NCBI GenBank assembly: GCA_028698975.1
Contig: JAQVVK010000100.1
Span: 1 to 7,930, forward strand
Direction: 5' to 3'
DNA from: Victivallaceae bacterium
GTDB lineage: Bacteria; Verrucomicrobiota; Lentisphaeria; Victivallales; Victivallaceae
Length of the DNA: 7,930 nucleotides
The notes under the pieces are model-generated. The model saw nothing but the letters and a program-made list of their open reading frames with translations. It was not told the DNA's origin and made no database searches. Position 1 is the first letter of the stretch. Every line of letters starts with the position of its first letter. The translations under genes were made by a program, and so were the position numbers. Shown piece after piece: positions 6,175-7,930 of the stretch.

Positions 6175-7930
6175 ATGGCCATGACCGGCAGTTGTGATTC
6201 GATCCGGTTCCGGATGAGATTTCTGGCGGCATTGTTTCTGTTGCCGGCGCCGTTTCTGCTCGGCGCACGGCTCTATTATTTACAGGTAATAGATCACCAG
6301 TATTATCTTCAGCGCGCCCGCGAAGTCTACACCACGCGCAAGACCACATCCGGCAAACGCGGCGAAATCTACGACGTCAACGGCAATCTTCTGGTGGGCA
6401 ACGTGCCGTGCATGAATATCGTGGCCGACCCCAGCCGCCTCAAAAACGATGCCGAACGCAGGAAACTGGCGTTTCTGCTGGCACATTTTCTCAAGGGTGA
6501 CCGCACGGAGTATTTTCACGCGCTGCGCCCCACCCGGGTACGCACGGATTCCGATGGCAAACCGCTCCTCAACGCCAACGGCAAGCCCGATATCTATGAG
6601 TCGAAATACGCCATGATCGCCCGCGGCGTGCCGCTGGACGCCGCGGAGAAGATCAAGGCGGTCGAAAAACGCAACCGCCTCAATGTGTTGAGTTATCAAG
6701 GCGGCTATGCCCGGGTTTATCCCAAAGGCTCCATGCTGGCCAACGTGCTCGGCTTCACCAACGTCGAAAACGACCGCGACGTGCCGCAGCTCGGTTTGGA
6801 AAAACAACTTCATGACCAGATGAGCGGCAGCGAGGGCGCGATCATTTACGAGCGAAGCCGGCAGGGCACCCCGCTTTCTTACGGCATGCATCAGGTAAAG
6901 GAGTGTCAGGACGGCAAAAACATCTATCTAACCGTCAGCGAACCGATTCAGGCCATTCTCGAGGAAGGCATAGACGAGGCTTACGCCAGATGGAAACCCA
7001 AGACCATATATGCGGCGATAGCCGATCCCAAGACCGGGGCCATACTCGCCATATCGCAGCGTCCCGGCTTCGACCCCAATGACCGCTCGACGTTCACCCC
7101 CGAGGCGGCGCGGTCGCGCATCGCCGAGGACGCGATCGAACCGGGGTCGATCGCCAAGCCGTTTTCGATCGGAAAGGCGCTTGACTGGGGCTTCGTCACG
7201 CCCAACACCGCGATCGATTGCGAACACGGCCGCTGGATGTATCTCAACCGCCCGCTCAGCGACTCCCACCAATATGACATGCTTACGGTGGCGCAGGTGA
7301 TTCAGAAATCGAGCAACATCGGCACGGCCAAAGTAGCCCTGCTGATGGGCAAAGAGCGGGTTTATCAGGCGTTGCGTCAATTTGGCTTCGGCACCCGTAC
7401 CGGGCTGCCGTTTTCGTCGGAGACCCGCGGACGGCTGCCCGAACCGAAATATTGGGACGGCCTCTCCATCACCCGTTTCCCGATCGGTTACAGCATCATG
7501 GTTTCTCCGTTGCAGATGTTGCGCGCCTACTGTGCGCTGGCCAATGACGGTTGGCTGCCGCAGTTGCGCCTGATCGATCGCATCGAGAACCCGGAGACCG
7601 GCGAAATCACCCGCCCCGCCGTCGCCAAGCCCATTCAGATGTTTGAACACCCCGAAGCACACCGTCAACTGATCGAAATGATGATGACCGTTACCCGCGA
7701 AGGCGGCACCGCCAAGGCCGCCGCGATACCGGGATATGAGGTGGCTGGCAAAACCGGCACAAGCCGCAAATACATCATGGGCAAGGGTTACGCCCCGGGT
7801 AAATATTTCTCCAGCTTCATCGGCTTTGTACCGGCCCGCGACCCGGCTTTCGTTATGCTTATAACCATGGACGAGCCGGTCGGCGCGTTTTACGCATCGA
7901 CGGTGGCCGCGCCTTATTTCAAAACCGTGT
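6175..7930 (+). CDS. ftsI: Class B penicillin-binding protein, FtsI/PBP3-type septal transpeptidase; 3' end outside window
   Basis: The first 585 residues of a class B penicillin-binding protein, the D,D-transpeptidase that cross-links septal peptidoglycan together with FtsW. A short cytoplasmic tail leads to one membrane anchor (about 14-31, LAALFLLPAPFLLGA). The non-catalytic domain opens with RGEIYDVNG (62-70). The transpeptidase domain has all three active-site motifs: SIAK with nucleophile Ser325 and Lys328, SSN (379-381), and KTGT (526-529). After KTG, the SSFIGFVPA strand is typical. Whether a PASTA tail follows cannot be seen. The start at 6175 has AAGG overlapping the ftsL stop, 12 bases upstream, which is rather far; an in-frame ATG at 6181 is an alternative. 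Residues about 120-142 carry a small hydrophilic insertion with two GKP turns (GKP at 128 and 136) in the non-catalytic domain. Position after ftsL favours FtsI over the elongation enzyme PBP2. Confidence 0.94.
   Translation, partial: MAMTGSCDSIRFRMRFLAALFLLPAPFLLGARLYYLQVIDHQYYLQRAREVYTTRKTTSGKRGEIYDVNGNLLVGNVPCMNIVADPSRLKNDAERRKLAFLLAHFLKGDRTEYFHALRPTRVRTDSDGKPLLNANGKPDIYESKYAMIARGVPLDAAEKIKAVEKRNRLNVLSYQGGYARVYPKGSMLANVLGFTNVENDRDVPQLGLEKQLHDQMSGSEGAIIYERSRQGTPLSYGMHQVKECQDGKNIYLTVSEPIQAILEEGIDEAYARWKPKTIYAAIADPKTGAILAISQRPGFDPNDRSTFTPEAARSRIAEDAIEPGSIAKPFSIGKALDWGFVTPNTAIDCEHGRWMYLNRPLSDSHQYDMLTVAQVIQKSSNIGTAKVALLMGKERVYQALRQFGFGTRTGLPFSSETRGRLPEPKYWDGLSITRFPIGYSIMVSPLQMLRAYCALANDGWLPQLRLIDRIENPETGEITRPAVAKPIQMFEHPEAHRQLIEMMMTVTREGGTAKAAAIPGYEVAGKTGTSRKYIMGKGYAPGKYFSSFIGFVPARDPAFVMLITMDEPVGAFYASTVAAPYFKTV

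Noticed and set aside
1..7930. Mobile elements, CRISPR arrays, tRNA or other RNA genes, toxin-antitoxin or defence genes
   Set aside because: No transposase, integrase, spaced identical repeats, tRNA-like fold or defence-gene motif was seen. Coding is continuous housekeeping sequence with uniform composition.

Overview
The window is about 60% G+C and densely coding, with every gene on the + strand. It reads as ordinary bacterial chromosome. There is no sign of a mobile element, CRISPR array, phage, RNA gene or atypical base composition. A division cluster containing mraZ, rsmH, ftsL and a class B penicillin-binding protein, plus an LD-carboxypeptidase, indicates a peptidoglycan-making bacterium. 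The lineage cannot be fixed from the sequence. A Gram-negative of the PVC type (for example Lentisphaerae) is a low-confidence guess from the mixed gene order and protein style.

Region 1 (2-442) is the 3' end of an S66 LD-carboxypeptidase gene, which acts in peptidoglycan turnover. Region 2 (about 454-4146) is an iron-uptake operon. It starts with a clear sigma70-type promoter (477-505) and an upstream TTAG/CTAA palindrome that may be an operator. It encodes a DtxR-family metalloregulator with a C-terminal FeoA-like domain, the ferrous iron transporter FeoB, and an HD-domain phosphohydrolase whose start overlaps the feoB stop. A strong intrinsic terminator (4110-4146) closes it. The regulator probably senses Fe2+ or Mn2+ and controls its own operon.

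Region 3 (4180 to the window end) is the start of the dcw (division and cell wall) cluster. It has a near-consensus promoter, four 10-bp-phased AGG boxes of the kind MraZ binds, and then mraZ, rsmH, an ftsL-like gene and ftsI. The last gene runs off the window with its catalytic motifs present. This order matches the standard dcw cluster, so murE, mraY and others are expected downstream.

No wholly new system is evident. The points most worth a second look are the MraZ-box array that merges with the mraZ ribosome-binding site and start codon, the mixed MntR/DtxR-type metal site of the regulator, the regulator-FeoA architecture beside feoB with no separate feoA in view, and the HD hydrolase translationally coupled to feoB.
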